A stretch of 64,000 nucleotides of DNA from Urinicoccus massiliensis (GTDB lineage Bacteria; Bacillota; Clostridia; Tissierellales; Peptoniphilaceae): positions 85,881 through 149,880 of the forward strand of contig NZ_LT635493.1 of assembly GCF_900120405.1 (NCBI RefSeq), written 5' to 3'. Position numbers and translations under genes: made by a program. The notes beneath the pieces are model-generated. The model saw only the letters and a list, made by a program, of their open reading frames with translations. It searched no databases and was not told the DNA's origin. Of this stretch, positions 8,167 to 16,617 are shown one piece after another. How positions within the stretch are numbered: the first letter of the stretch is position 1; each line of letters opens with the position of its first letter.

Positions 8167-9312
8167 TTATTTAACGCCCATCCAACCACTGATGACCATA
8201 CGCATTACTTCACTCGTACCTTCATAGATTTCAGTGATCTTCGCATCACGCATCATACGTTCAATTGGATAGTCTCTAGTGTATCCGTATCCACCAAATA
8301 ATTGTAGACAACGTCTTGTTACATCACTTGATGTTTCAGAAGCAAATAATTTAGCCATTGCTGCATAGTGACCATATTTTTCTCCACGGCCCTTAGTGTC
8401 TGCTGCACGGTAAACTAACAATTGAGCAGCTTCTGTTTTAGCCTTCATGTCTGCTAATTGGAATTGTGTATTTTGGAATTGAGAAATACGACGTCCAAAT
8501 TGGACTCTTTCTTTTGTATATTGAACAGTTTGGTCAATAGCACCTTCTGCAATACCCAAAGCTTGAGCGGCGATTCCGATACGTCCACCGTCAAGAGTCT
8601 TCATTGCTAGAGCAAAGCCCTTGCCTTCACGGCCAAGAAGATTTTCTTTTGGAATACGGCAGTTTTCAAAAATTAATTCGCAAGTGGAAGATCCGCGAAT
8701 CCCCATCTTGTCTTCTGGTTCACTTACAGAGAAGCCCGGAGTTCCTTTTTCTACGATAAAGGCACTGATTCCGTGGTTTCCTGGAGCTTTACGGTCGGTT
8801 TTTCCGATAACGATAAAGGTATCAGCAAATCCAGCGTTTGTGATAAAGATTTTTGTTCCGTTTAGGATCCATTCGTCTCCATCAAGTTCAGCATAAGTTT
8901 GTTGGCCTGATGCATCTGTTCCGGCGTTTGGCTCAGTTAAACCGAAGGCACCGATTTTTTTACCGGATAATAAGTCAGGTAAGTATTTTTTCTTTTGTGC
9001 TTCTGTCCCGTTTTCGTAGATTGGTGCTGCGCATAGAGACGTATGTGCTGAAACGATAACACCTGTAGTTGCACAAACCTTGGAAAGTTCTTCAACAGCC
9101 ATTGCATAGGCAATGTAGTCTGCCCCTTGTCCACCATATTCTTTTGGGAAGGGAATTCCGAAGAATCCAGCCTTGGCCATTTTTTTGATGTTTTCGTATG
9201 GAACTTTTTCGTCTGCGTCAACTTCTGCAGCAATCGGTTCAACTTCAGTTTGAGCAAATTCTTCATATAATTTACGAAGTAAAATGTGCTCCTTATCCAT
9301 TTTAAAATCCAT
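8167..9312 (-). CDS. bcd: short-chain acyl-CoA dehydrogenase, probably butyryl-CoA dehydrogenase
   Basis: FAD enzyme that reduces crotonyl-CoA to butyryl-CoA with EtfAB. The 381-residue product starts MDFKMDKEH at 9312 because AAGGGGG lies just upstream; a longer in-frame extension to 9369 has no ribosome-binding site. Motifs in order: AFGLTEPNAGTDA, FITNAGFAD, the FAD-loop RVQFGRRISQFQ, and EIYEGTSEVMRM, whose first Glu is the catalytic base in short-chain enzymes. Directly upstream of etfB. No crt, hbd or thl gene is in the window, so the rest of the butyrate pathway must lie elsewhere. Confidence 0.9.
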   Translation of the reverse strand: MDFKMDKEHILLRKLYEEFAQTEVEPIAAEVDADEKVPYENIKKMAKAGFFGIPFPKEYGGQGADYIAYAMAVEELSKVCATTGVIVSAHTSLCAAPIYENGTEAQKKKYLPDLLSGKKIGAFGLTEPNAGTDASGQQTYAELDGDEWILNGTKIFITNAGFADTFIVIGKTDRKAPGNHGISAFIVEKGTPGFSVSEPEDKMGIRGSSTCELIFENCRIPKENLLGREGKGFALAMKTLDGGRIGIAAQALGIAEGAIDQTVQYTKERVQFGRRISQFQNTQFQLADMKAKTEAAQLLVYRAADTKGRGEKYGHYAAMAKLFASETSSDVTRRCLQLFGGYGYTRDYPIERMMRDAKITEIYEGTSEVMRMVISGWMGVK

Positions 9313-9489
9313 TTGATATCCCCCTTGTACGTAATTTTTTCTGATATTTTCTTTTGCATAAAATACCAAACTGCACTGTTAATAACATAACATAGATGGT
9401 AAAACTTTTCAACCCCTTGGCCTGAAGAATTCCTTTTTCCCTAAAATACATTCTTCAATTCGTCTAGAGGTCGATTGAAAACCATTCCA

Positions 9490-9507
9490 TTATTAATTAT
9501 ATAACAA
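9490..9507. promoter_or_regulatory. Rex-like operator in the bcd promoter
   Basis: On the plus strand TTATTAATTATATAACAA matches the Rex consensus TTGTTAAnnnnTTAACAA at 12 of 14 defined positions with correct 18-bp length. It overlaps the -10 of the bcd-etfBA promoter, where binding of the NAD(H)-sensing repressor Rex would block transcription. Site assignment is by inspection only; no rex gene is visible. Confidence 0.5.
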
Positions 9508-9523
9508 TATATTTTATTGTAAA
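9496..9523 (-). promoter_or_regulatory. sigma-A promoter of bcd-etfB-etfA
   Basis: Minus-strand -35 TTTACA (9518-9523), 16-bp spacer and -10 TATAAT (9496-9501), about 180 bp before the bcd start. The long untranslated leader shows no recognised riboswitch. Confidence 0.6.
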
Positions 9524-9584
9524 GCTGTTTTCAAAAAATGTTTTAAATAAATTGATAAAAAATATCAAATCTTAAAATGGACAA

Positions 9585-9615
9585 AAAAATATCCTAGCTC
9601 AGCTAGAATATTTTT
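9585..9615 (-). terminator. terminator overlapping the end of the PP2C gene
   Basis: AAAAATATCCTAGCT (9585-9599) and AGCTAGAATATTTTT (9601-9615) pair almost perfectly. The stem begins inside the last codons of the upstream phosphatase gene and ends in a T run. Confidence 0.7.
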
Positions 9616-10709
9616 ACATCCAAAATGGATAAGTCGTCATTTAATTTTTTACCTGCAAAGTTCTCCAGGTCTTCCCGGACTCCCCTGATGCTGTTCCAAG
9701 GGTCCCTAAGCAAGACTTTCTTTAGCCGGTCCAGGCCATATTCTTCCCTTTCCTTGTTGGTGGATTCAATAAGACCATCGGTATAGAGGAAAAGATGGTC
9801 TCCTGGGTAGGCGGAAATTTCTTGCCCCTTGTAGTTGACCTCTTGAAAGTAGGTCATAATGGGTAGGCCGGAGCTTTGGAGGCTTTCTCCACTCCCCTGC
9901 CTATAGAGGATGGGCGGGCAGTTGTGGCCTGCATTGGCATAGGAAATCTTATGGTTCTTGTTGTCGTAGACCCCATAGAAGATGGTAAAGTAAAAGCCCA
10001 TTTCCAAGTGGAGGTCTAAAAATTTTTTATGGAGCAGTTCCAGGGTTTTCCCCGGATTCAGAAGGACTTTCCTATCCATGGTCCGCATGGCCTGGTTGAT
10101 AAACATGGTAGTCATACCGGAAGCAAAGCCGTGACCTACTGTATCGCTGATATAGAAGGCAAACTTGTTGTCCTGGATGGGGAAAAAATCAAACAAGTCC
10201 CCGCTAATGGTGTCTTGAGGCAGGTAGAGGTAGTCAATTTTCAGGTTTTTCAAAAAACCCTTTTGTGGAAGCAGGGCCCTTTGAATCAAGGAGGCCATAG
10301 CCATTTCATGGTTCATGGTCTTGTTTCTTTCCACCAACTTTTCATGGAGGATCCGGTCCCTGGTGTTTCTTCGAAAAACTTCCACTGCCCCTACCAACTC
10401 TCCATTTCCATTCCATAGGGGGGAAGTTTTTACTGAATAGGACTGGTTTTTATAGTATTGGTCTTGTTGGATTACTTCGCCGGTTTCAAGAGTCCGTCGG
10501 GTCACGGAAAAGTCGTTTAAGAGTTGCTGGGCAAGCTTGTCCTTTTCATAGTCGGACAGGTCCCCTCCCAGGGTATCTTCCATAGCTCCATTCATATAGA
10601 TTACATCATTATCTACATCCACCACCCGGACGAAATCAGCGATGCTGTTGATGATTTGAAAAAAGAATTCTGAGGAGTAACGACTCCGCCTCTGCTTTTT
10701 TGAATCCAT
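9603..10709 (-). CDS. PAS domain-containing PP2C-type (RsbU/SpoIIE-like) phosphatase
   Basis: 368-residue soluble regulator. Residues about 12-110 look like a PAS sensor (FFQIINSIADFVRVVDVDND), followed by a helical linker (about 118-150) and a PPM-type Ser/Thr phosphatase domain with the metal-site motifs TISGDLFDF, YISDTVGHG, NAGHNCPP and LYTDGLIE, ending DDLSILDV. Relatives dephosphorylate anti-anti-sigma factors in response to signals. No anti-sigma or STAS gene is adjacent, so the target is unknown. It lies 23 bp after the pduO-type gene and ends in a terminator. Confidence 0.85.
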   Translation of the reverse strand: MDSKKQRRSRYSSEFFFQIINSIADFVRVVDVDNDVIYMNGAMEDTLGGDLSDYEKDKLAQQLLNDFSVTRRTLETGEVIQQDQYYKNQSYSVKTSPLWNGNGELVGAVEVFRRNTRDRILHEKLVERNKTMNHEMAMASLIQRALLPQKGFLKNLKIDYLYLPQDTISGDLFDFFPIQDNKFAFYISDTVGHGFASGMTTMFINQAMRTMDRKVLLNPGKTLELLHKKFLDLHLEMGFYFTIFYGVYDNKNHKISYANAGHNCPPILYRQGSGESLQSSGLPIMTYFQEVNYKGQEISAYPGDHLFLYTDGLIESTNKEREEYGLDRLKKVLLRDPWNSIRGVREDLENFAGKKLNDDLSILDVKIF

Positions 10710-10732
10710 ACCAGCCCTCCGAATGTCTGATT

Positions 10733-11272
10733 TTATTTTAGGTCAGCTTCAAAATCAACCATAATGGTTTCGTCTTCACAATAACGGGCAAAGGCATAGA
10801 TGGTATCCGCCAAGCGGTTGACAAATTTTACCACATTGGGGTCTACATAGGCTTGGCCTTGGAGGCTGACAATCCGGCGTTCTGCCCGGCGGCAAACTGT
10901 CCGAGCCAGGTGTAAAAAGGCTGCTGCCTTGCTGGTTCCTTGAAGGACAAATCCGGTGAATTTTCCTGCCTTTTCCATGTACTTGTCTACGAGTTTTTCC
11001 AAGACATGGATGTCTTCTTCTGTGATAAAATGGCGGACCTTGTCTTGGTTGGAGGTAGCCAAGTTTTCACTGACGACAAAAAGTTTGTTTTGAATGGCCA
11101 TGAGTTCTTTTCTCAAGTCTGCATCCTCAATATAGTTGTTGCAAACGCCCAGGGCTGCACTGAGTTCATCTACGGTTCCATAGCTTTCAACCCGAACATC
11201 GTCCTTGCTGACACGAACAGAATCAAAGAGGGATGTGGTTCCCTTATCTCCGGTTTTAGTATAAATTTCCAT
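10733..11272 (-). CDS. PduO-type corrinoid (cob(I)) adenosyltransferase
   Basis: Transfers adenosine from ATP to cob(I)alamin to make coenzyme B12. The 179-residue protein shows the PduO/MMAB signatures: the ATP-binding N-terminus TKTGDKGTTSLFDSVRVSKDD, YGTVDELSAALG, and the C-terminal RTVCRRAERRIV with VNRLADTIYAFARY. It is in line with the rRNA methyltransferase gene (14 bp gap) and the phosphatase. B12-dependent enzymes served are not visible, apart from QueG, which uses cobalamin without an adenosyl group. Confidence 0.9.
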   Translation of the reverse strand: MEIYTKTGDKGTTSLFDSVRVSKDDVRVESYGTVDELSAALGVCNNYIEDADLRKELMAIQNKLFVVSENLATSNQDKVRHFITEEDIHVLEKLVDKYMEKAGKFTGFVLQGTSKAAAFLHLARTVCRRAERRIVSLQGQAYVDPNVVKFVNRLADTIYAFARYCEDETIMVDFEADLK

Positions 11273-11286
11273 TTTCTCACTCCTTT

Positions 11287-12423
11287 TTACTTTCTTGGGG
11301 GTCTTGGTCCATAATATTGGTAGTAGTCGACCTTGATCCGCCCGTTGTATAGTTTTCTCTTTCTCGATGGTTTTTGGCCAAAGGCCTTTGGAAAGTCCTC
11401 ATCACTGGTGACCACATAGTAGCTCCAGGTGGGGTCTGCCAGGGCATAGTCTCTTAGGGCCTGGTAGATTTTTTCATTGTCTTCCCGGCTGCCAATCCTG
11501 TGGCCATAGGGTGGGTTGGTGATTAAAACGCCATAGGCTTCTCGGGGCTTGTAGTCCTCAATGCCGGCGCAGACAAAGTGGATGTCGGTATCTACCCCGG
11601 CTGCTTCGGCATTTTTCTTCCCGGCCCGAATGGCCTGGGGGTTGATGTCCGAGGCATAAACCTTAAGGTCGCTTTCTGCATCAATGGCGGCAAAGGCCTC
11701 CCGGCGGATTTCCTTGACCCGGTCCGAATCCATACCTTGAAAGTATTCGCAATCAAAGTGGCGGTTAAGGCCCGGGGCAATATTTCTCGCCTTCATACAG
11801 GCTTCAATGGCAATGGTTCCCGACCCGCAAAAGGGGTCCCACAAAACCCGGTCCTTGTTGTAATAGCTCAAGTCCACCAGGCAGGCTGCCAGGGTTTCTG
11901 TCAAGGGTGCCTCCACTGTTTCTAGCCGGTAACCCCTCTTGTGAAGACCCTCTCCTGAAGTATCCAGGAGAATTTGAGCCTGGTCCTTAAAGAGGATGAC
12001 CTCTATCTTGTAGCGGGCTCCACTCTTGGGATACCATGCCATGGAATAGCTTTGGTTTAGTTTGTCAATCAAGGCCCTTTCCGTGATTCTTTGGCAATCC
12101 GACACACTAAAGAGCTTGCTCTTGGCCGACCGGCCCTGGACCATAAAGTTGGCATCCTTGGGGAGGATTTCCCCCCAAGGCAGGGCTAGAACCCCCTGGT
12201 AGAGCTCTTCAAAAGTCTTGGCCGGAAAAGAAGCCAGCTGGATGTGGACCCTTTCGGCACACCGAAGCCAAAGGTTGGCCCGGTAGACTTCCTCCAGGTT
12301 GGCTTCAAAATAGACCCGGCCATCCTGGATTTGAATCTCAGAAGACACAATTTTTTCAAGCTCTCTTTTTACAATGGCTTCGACCCCAAAATTCGCCGTC
12401 GCCAGACACGTATATTTTTTCAC
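11287..12423 (-). CDS. THUMP-domain 23S rRNA (guanine-N2) methyltransferase, RlmL/YpsC type
   Basis: 378 residues. An N-terminal ferredoxin-like plus THUMP RNA-binding region (about 1-160) is followed by a Rossmann methyltransferase with DPFCGSGTIAIEA (about 195) and the catalytic NPPYGHRIG (about 305). This matches the single-domain firmicute YpsC family related to the N-half of E. coli RlmL, which methylates G2445 of 23S rRNA. GTG start behind GAGGTGAAG. The gene heads a three-gene run toward 9.6 kb. Confidence 0.87.
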   Translation of the reverse strand: MKKYTCLATANFGVEAIVKRELEKIVSSEIQIQDGRVYFEANLEEVYRANLWLRCAERVHIQLASFPAKTFEELYQGVLALPWGEILPKDANFMVQGRSAKSKLFSVSDCQRITERALIDKLNQSYSMAWYPKSGARYKIEVILFKDQAQILLDTSGEGLHKRGYRLETVEAPLTETLAACLVDLSYYNKDRVLWDPFCGSGTIAIEACMKARNIAPGLNRHFDCEYFQGMDSDRVKEIRREAFAAIDAESDLKVYASDINPQAIRAGKKNAEAAGVDTDIHFVCAGIEDYKPREAYGVLITNPPYGHRIGSREDNEKIYQALRDYALADPTWSYYVVTSDEDFPKAFGQKPSRKRKLYNGRIKVDYYQYYGPRPPRK

Positions 12424-12622
12424 ACTTCACCTCTGTAAGCTATTATACAAGATATTTATAAAGACTTCTAGGCCTTTCAAAAAAGACCTGGGTGTCTTTT
12501 CTTTTCAAAACTGAGATTCTCCTCGGGCTTGGAAAGATTTTATTTTCTTACTTTAAAATTTTATATAAATCTGTTAAAATAAAGATGTTCGAAGAAAGTT
12601 ATGTTAAGGAGGCTTATTAACT

Positions 12623-12976
12623 ATGAAATTAACTGAAACCGTCCAATCCGGCGATTGGAAAAATGAAAAACACGTTCCTGTAATCCATGTTGAAAACAAG
12701 GATGGCAACACCATGATTAACGTTCGTGTTGGCGAAGAAACTGAACATCCAAATACCCTAGAACACCACATCCAATGGATTAAGGTTTTCTTACAAAAAG
12801 AAGGATCCAAGTTCCCTGTTGAAATTGGCTCCTACCAATTCTCTGCCCATGGCGAAGATGAAATTTGTACCAAACCATGTGTTCATGCTTGCTTAAGCGG
12901 AACTTATTCTGGAACAATTTATGCCCTAAGCTATTGCAACATCCATGGCCTATGGGAAAATTCTCAAGAACTTTAA
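12623..12976 (+). CDS. desulfoferrodoxin / superoxide reductase (neelaredoxin type)
   Basis: Small non-haem iron protein (117 residues) that reduces superoxide to hydrogen peroxide without making oxygen, typical of anaerobes. The Fe(His4Cys) centre is visible: HVP near residue 17, HPNTLEHHIQW (about 43-53) and the C-terminal YCNIHGLWE with the Cys ligand and His. It lacks the N-terminal rubredoxin-like Cys4 centre, so it is the one-iron class. RBS AAGGAGG. It is alone on the plus strand between minus-strand blocks, with an A/T-rich promoter region just upstream and its own terminator. Confidence 0.88.
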   Translation: MKLTETVQSGDWKNEKHVPVIHVENKDGNTMINVRVGEETEHPNTLEHHIQWIKVFLQKEGSKFPVEIGSYQFSAHGEDEICTKPCVHACLSGTYSGTIYALSYCNIHGLWENSQEL

Positions 12977-12993
12977 AACCAGTTGCTTATAAG

Positions 12994-13028
12994 AAAAAGG
13001 AAGGTAGATTGACTGCCTTCCTTTTTTT
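12994..13028 (+). terminator. terminator of the desulfoferrodoxin gene
   Basis: AAAGGAAGGTAG pairs with CTGCCTTCCTTT around a five-base loop, then a T run; 18 bp after the stop codon. Confidence 0.8.
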
Positions 13029-13075
13029 ATTGCTTATAAACATCTACTTTCCAGCCGAAAATTTTTTAAGTCCCC

Positions 13076-13708
13076 CTAATCCAGTTTCTTCCGAACTCCA
13101 TAGTCTTGAAAGGCCAAAACCATCCTTTCCATTTCCTCTTTAGGGAGGTTTTTCACCGGCCCCAAGGCTGAGGCTTGAACATAGACAAAGGCACAAAACT
13201 CCAAGGTCTTGGCCAGGTCATAGGCCTCTTTCAGGTTGGCCCCATAGGCCACCAGGCCGTGGTGGGATAGGATGACAGCCTTGTTGCGCCCAAAGGCCTT
13301 ACAAGCTTCTCGGGCCAGGTCCTGGGTGCCAAAAGAGGCATAGTAAGCCACCTGGATGGGGTCCGGACCGGCAGAAGCCATAAGGTAGTGCATGGTGGGC
13401 AAGGGCCTTTCCAAGGCTGCCAAAACATTGATGTAGTTGGAATGGGTATGGACTACGGCCTGGGCCTGGCTATATTTTTCATAGATCAGGGAGTGGAGGT
13501 GGTATTCGCTAGAGGGGTTTTGTCCCGGCTTTTTTTCTCCTCCCACTTCCATCTCTACCAGGTCCTTATCCTCCAAACTCTCATAGGCTTGGCCTGAAGG
13601 AGTAATCAGATAGGTCTCGGGACTTAACCGTCGACTGATGTTGCCTCCTGTACCAAAGGTCAACCCGTCTTTTAACATGGTTTTTGAATAGTCAATAACA
13701 GGATCCAT
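13076..13708 (-). CDS. class II aldolase/adducin family protein (FucA-like)
   Basis: 210-residue zinc aldolase or epimerase of the L-fuculose-1-phosphate aldolase / ribulose-5-phosphate epimerase family. Phosphate-binding GTGGNISRR (about residue 19), catalytic Glu in SSEYHLH, zinc ligands in VHTHSNY (about 90) and the third His in SHHGLVAYG are all present. Substrate cannot be set from sequence; no kinase or isomerase for fucose, rhamnose or ribulose is nearby. Methylthioribulose-phosphate dehydratase is a less likely alternative. It is 8 bp downstream of trmL. Confidence 0.85.
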   Translation of the reverse strand: MDPVIDYSKTMLKDGLTFGTGGNISRRLSPETYLITPSGQAYESLEDKDLVEMEVGGEKKPGQNPSSEYHLHSLIYEKYSQAQAVVHTHSNYINVLAALERPLPTMHYLMASAGPDPIQVAYYASFGTQDLAREACKAFGRNKAVILSHHGLVAYGANLKEAYDLAKTLEFCAFVYVQASALGPVKNLPKEEMERMVLAFQDYGVRKKLD

Positions 13709-13716
13709 GGCCCCTC

Positions 13717-14178
13717 CTAGTCCAAGTCGAAAAAGTCATTTTGCCGCAGGGCTTCAAAGAGGACGATATTGGCTGAATTGGCCAGGTTTAAAGACCGTCT
13801 CAACTCTGTCCGCATGGGGACCCGGATGAGTTGGTCTTTATACTTGTCCATAATTTCCTTGGGAAGACCGGAAGTTTCCCGGCCAAAGACAATGGCGTCT
13901 CCATCCTTGTAGGTCACATCGGTATAGCGTTTGTGGCCATGGGTAGAGGCAAAGTAAATGTCCCCCTCCATTAGGTCCACTACATCTTCAAAGGAATCAT
14001 AGTAGGAGATGTCCACCAGGGGCCAATAGTCCAGGCCTGCCCTTTTCAGGTGGCTGTCATCTACAGAAAAGCCCAAAGGCTTTACCAGGTGGAGCCTGGT
14101 CTTAGTCAGGGCACAGGTCCTGGCAATGGCTCCCGTGTTATATGGAATTTCCGGTTGGTATAGAATTATATTTAACAT
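13717..14178 (-). CDS. trmL: tRNA (cytidine/uridine-34 2'-O)-methyltransferase
   Basis: SPOUT-fold enzyme (153 residues) that 2'-O-methylates the wobble base of tRNA-Leu. Motifs: N-terminal YQPEIPYNTGAIART, FGRETSGLPKE (motif 2) and the knotted C-terminal stretch IRVPMRTELRRSLNLANS. The ATG at 14178 is preferred over an upstream in-frame GTG, because AAGGA is spaced 7 nt from the ATG and abuts the GTG. Confidence 0.92.
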   Translation of the reverse strand: MLNIILYQPEIPYNTGAIARTCALTKTRLHLVKPLGFSVDDSHLKRAGLDYWPLVDISYYDSFEDVVDLMEGDIYFASTHGHKRYTDVTYKDGDAIVFGRETSGLPKEIMDKYKDQLIRVPMRTELRRSLNLANSANIVLFEALRQNDFFDLD

Positions 14179-14229
14179 AGGCACTTCCTTTCCTATTTAT
14201 TATAGGAAATATTTCCCCTGCTGACAATC

Positions 14230-14940
14230 TTATTCCACAGAGATTTCTCCCACATCCAGGGTCAGTTGGATGTCATCTCTCCCTTGGCCGAAGCTTTCCC
14301 GAATTTCATCAAAGCCAATACCGGAGTGGGTGTTGTCAAAGAATTTGATGGATCCCACATCCACGCTGGTGGTAAATTTGGCGTTGAGTTCCTGGGCGTG
14401 GTATTGGATACTTCCATTGTCTACATCAACCGTCAGGGGAAAAGATTGGTCCACATTGACCTTAACTTCTCCATTGGCCAGACTCACATCTCCTTGGGCC
14501 AAACTTGCTTCAATCTGGCAAGACCCGTTGTCAAAGTCCCCCGACAGGGTCAGCTTTTCCGGATTTGGGCTGGAGATTTCATAAGAAATGCCCTTTTTCC
14601 CCCCTTGAATTTCCAAGCAACCATCCTCTATTGTATAGTAGCGACTGGCCTTGGGGTCTGAAGCCTTGACTTGGAAGCGGTCCCCCTTAACCAGGCGGAT
14701 ATTTAAGTTGCCCCCGTCCAGTTCAATTCTTTCAATGCCGGATAGGTCATCTTCCAAGACTTGGTCCGCTACTCTTCTAGAAAAGTCAATTTCTTTGGGA
14801 AAAACCACCTCCCAAAGGGAGATATTTTTTTCTTGGGCCTGGGCCTTTAGTCCTGGAAGGTCTAGGCTAGTAAAGGCAAGAATAGCCCCTGCCGTAAAGA
14901 CCAGACTCAAAATACTCATAATGGTTAAAAGTTTTTTCAT
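14230..14940 (-). CDS. DUF4097-type envelope protein of a PadR operon
   Basis: 236 residues with an N-terminal signal or anchor helix (residues 4-27) and then a beta-rich repetitive domain of short strands (DLSGIERIELDGGNLNIRL and similar), typical of the DUF4097 beta-helix fold. Function is unknown; such proteins are the exported last member of PadR-DUF1700-DUF4097 operons. It overlaps the upstream DUF1700 gene by 4 bp, so translation is coupled. Confidence 0.75.
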   Translation of the reverse strand: MKKLLTIMSILSLVFTAGAILAFTSLDLPGLKAQAQEKNISLWEVVFPKEIDFSRRVADQVLEDDLSGIERIELDGGNLNIRLVKGDRFQVKASDPKASRYYTIEDGCLEIQGGKKGISYEISSPNPEKLTLSGDFDNGSCQIEASLAQGDVSLANGEVKVNVDQSFPLTVDVDNGSIQYHAQELNAKFTTSVDVGSIKFFDNTHSGIGFDEIRESFGQGRDDIQLTLDVGEISVE

Positions 14941-15539
14941 CTCCGGGCCCTCCTTTTTTTAATTTCCCAGTGGATGGCAACAAAAATCCGTTTGCAAATT
15001 GAGTAGATAAACTTTAGAAAATAAAGAAAGATAACCAGACTCAACAGGCCCAAGCAAAGACAGGCCAGGGATGTAAAAATTTGAGTCAGGGGGTGAAGGC
15101 TAACATTTAGCTGCGCCCAGGGAGTGGCAAAACCCAGGCCCTTTAAAAAGAGGCTGGACCCTATGGCAAAGAAAGAAACCACCGCTGCAACAATTAGGGA
15201 TAGGACTGTTGCAAATACGGCAAACACCAAGGACAGGATTGTCAGAATAACAGGGCTTAGGACTAAAAGCCCCAAGACAAGTAAAAGAACCTTGCCCACC
15301 TGGCTTCCTGAGGAAGTTTTTCCTGGCTCTCTAGGGGTAAATTGGTATTCCGAGGCCTTAAAGTCTCGAGCAATTTCAATGGGGCTGCCTAGTTCGGCTG
15401 AAATAACCCCCTCACTCTTTCCCGCCTCTTTTCCCAGTCGAAAGTGTTCTTCATAATCAGCAATAATATCCTCCACCACATTGTCCGGCAGCTTCCTTAA
15501 ATAATAGCGGAGTAAATCTAAGTATTCTTTTTGACTCAT
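14937..15539 (-). CDS. DUF1700 (HAAS-type) membrane protein
   Basis: 200 residues. The N-terminal 75 form the alpha-helical HAAS/DUF1700 signal region ([28 protein letters not shown]), followed by three to four hydrophobic segments (about 85-175) and a very basic tail KKRRARR. In known operons a PadR repressor, DUF1700 membrane protein and DUF4097 protein act together in envelope-stress sensing. It overlaps both neighbours by 4 bp. Confidence 0.82.
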   Translation of the reverse strand: MSQKEYLDLLRYYLRKLPDNVVEDIIADYEEHFRLGKEAGKSEGVISAELGSPIEIARDFKASEYQFTPREPGKTSSGSQVGKVLLLVLGLLVLSPVILTILSLVFAVFATVLSLIVAAVVSFFAIGSSLFLKGLGFATPWAQLNVSLHPLTQIFTSLACLCLGLLSLVIFLYFLKFIYSICKRIFVAIHWEIKKRRARR

Positions 15540-15850
15540 TCCTGCCCTCCTAAAATTTCTTCAACGCCCTTTAGAAAAGATTTCCACTCTTCCTTTTGAC
15601 TCTCCACTTCCAATTTCCCCCGGGGGGTTAATTGGTAGTACTTTCTCGGCGGTCCACTTTCTGATTCTTGTAAGTAGGTTAAGACATAGCCCTCTGTTTT
15701 AAACCGCCTTAATAGGGGGTAAATCGTCCCTTCTGAAATTGAAATTTTCTGGGAGATCCGGTCTACCAACTCATAGCCATAAAAATCCTTCAAGGATAGT
15801 AAATGTAAGACTAAAAGTTCTAAGACACCCTTTTTAAATTGAACATTCAT
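15536..15850 (-). CDS. PadR family transcriptional regulator
   Basis: 104-residue winged-helix repressor of the short PadR type: [19 protein letters not shown], recognition helix about 25-45 ([23 protein letters not shown]), wing [14 protein letters not shown], and a C-terminal dimerisation helix. First gene of the operon; probably autoregulates through the promoter repeats just upstream. Confidence 0.9.
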   Translation of the reverse strand: MNVQFKKGVLELLVLHLLSLKDFYGYELVDRISQKISISEGTIYPLLRRFKTEGYVLTYLQESESGPPRKYYQLTPRGKLEVESQKEEWKSFLKGVEEILGGQE

Positions 15851-15867
15851 CTCCTCACCTCTGCTAT

Positions 15868-15896
15868 AGTATACTGCAATCTACTGTGTATTGCAA
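15868..15896 (-). promoter_or_regulatory. promoter and likely PadR operator
   Basis: Minus-strand -35 TTGCAA (15891-15896), exact 17-bp spacer and -10 TATACT (15868-15873). The core contains two near-copies, TTGCAATA and TTGCAGTA, about one and a half helical turns apart, a layout suited to a PadR dimer (inference). Confidence 0.65.
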
Positions 15897-15971
15897 GGTA
15901 GCTTTTTATATTTTAGAAAAAACTTTGCCTAGGCCTAGACTTTTTAATTTATCCCAGTTTTTAAAATTGTA

Positions 15972-16001
15972 TAAAAAAGAGCCTTTTTAGGCTCTAATTT
16001 T
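15972..16001 (-). terminator. terminator after the small basic-protein gene
   Basis: AGAGCCTAAAAAGGCTCT hairpin on the minus strand followed by a T run; it starts at the stop codon of the 64-residue gene. Confidence 0.75.
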
Positions 16002-16188
16002 GTCTATTTATGTTTTCTGTATCAAAAATAGTCAATAACTCTTCTACCTCCTCCCTATTTTTAGCATATTTTCGGGAGAATGTTCGAGCGGCCGACCGTA
16101 CACTTAAATATCTTGCGTGTTCAGGATTCCTTTTTTTCCACTCTTTTGATGCTCGTCTTTGTGCTTCACTGGTTTTCTTTTCTACCAT
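15994..16188 (-). CDS. small basic protein of unknown function
   Basis: 64 residues, strongly basic in the first half (SEAQRRASKEWKKRN) and acidic near the end. The sequence SVRSAARTFSRKYAKNREEVEELLTIF looks like a small helical nucleic-acid-binding protein of the type found among phage or mobile-element genes; I do not recognise a named family. Its start overlaps the membrane-peptide gene upstream by 23 bp and it ends in a terminator, so it is the last of three tiny genes. Confidence 0.6.
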   Translation of the reverse strand: MVEKKTSEAQRRASKEWKKRNPEHARYLSVRSAARTFSRKYAKNREEVEELLTIFDTENINRQN

Positions 16189-16306
16189 CTTTTAACTCTC
16201 TTTCTACTTCTTCCTTTTCCTTTTCTAGTCGCCTGTTCTTTATAGCAAGTGTAATCATCACCACTACTGAAAGGGCAAGCAAGATATTTAAAATTTGATT
16301 TAACAT
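16166..16306 (-). CDS. 46-residue membrane peptide with coiled-coil tail
   Basis: One hydrophobic helix (residues 5-23, ILNILLALSVVVMITLAI) followed by a charged heptad-like segment (NRRLEKEKEEVERELKDG). ATG at 16306. Overlap with the following 64-residue gene suggests a real operon. The design resembles small phage holin or lysis-associated peptides, but no lysin is near. Confidence 0.5.
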   Translation of the reverse strand: MLNQILNILLALSVVVMITLAIKNRRLEKEKEEVERELKDGRKENQ

Positions 16307-16342
16307 ATACTTTGTGATAGAATATCCCTTAAAGGGATGGAA

Positions 16343-16474
16343 TTAACCATCGCCTTTAAGGTTTTTGTTTTCTAGCCTTAGCTTTTCAATCTCTAATTTT
16401 ATCTTTTTGTTTGTTAGCACCATTTGATAAATCGTTAGGATTGCAATAGCTAGGGCTATTACTCTTTCTATCAC
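16343..16474 (-). CDS. 43-residue membrane peptide with charged tail
   Basis: GTG start at 16474 directly behind GGGGAGAT. Residues 4-20 are hydrophobic (VIALAIAILTIYQMVL), then a Lys/Glu-rich helix (KKIKLEIEKLRLENKN). Same plan as the next peptide downstream (one membrane helix plus coiled coil) but different sequence, hinting at an ancient pair. No function assigned. Confidence 0.5.
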   Translation of the reverse strand: MIERVIALAIAILTIYQMVLTNKKIKLEIEKLRLENKNLKGDG

Positions 16475-16617
16475 TTTTTATCTCCCCATGGTCATAGGCT
16501 GATCTCAGGTATATCTTGTCAAGTCATTTCCTATTCTTTTGTTTATTTAAAAAATCTTGTTCTTATGGCCCTTGATCTGTACCAAGGGGACAATTAACGT
16601 TTGGCCATTATTATCAG

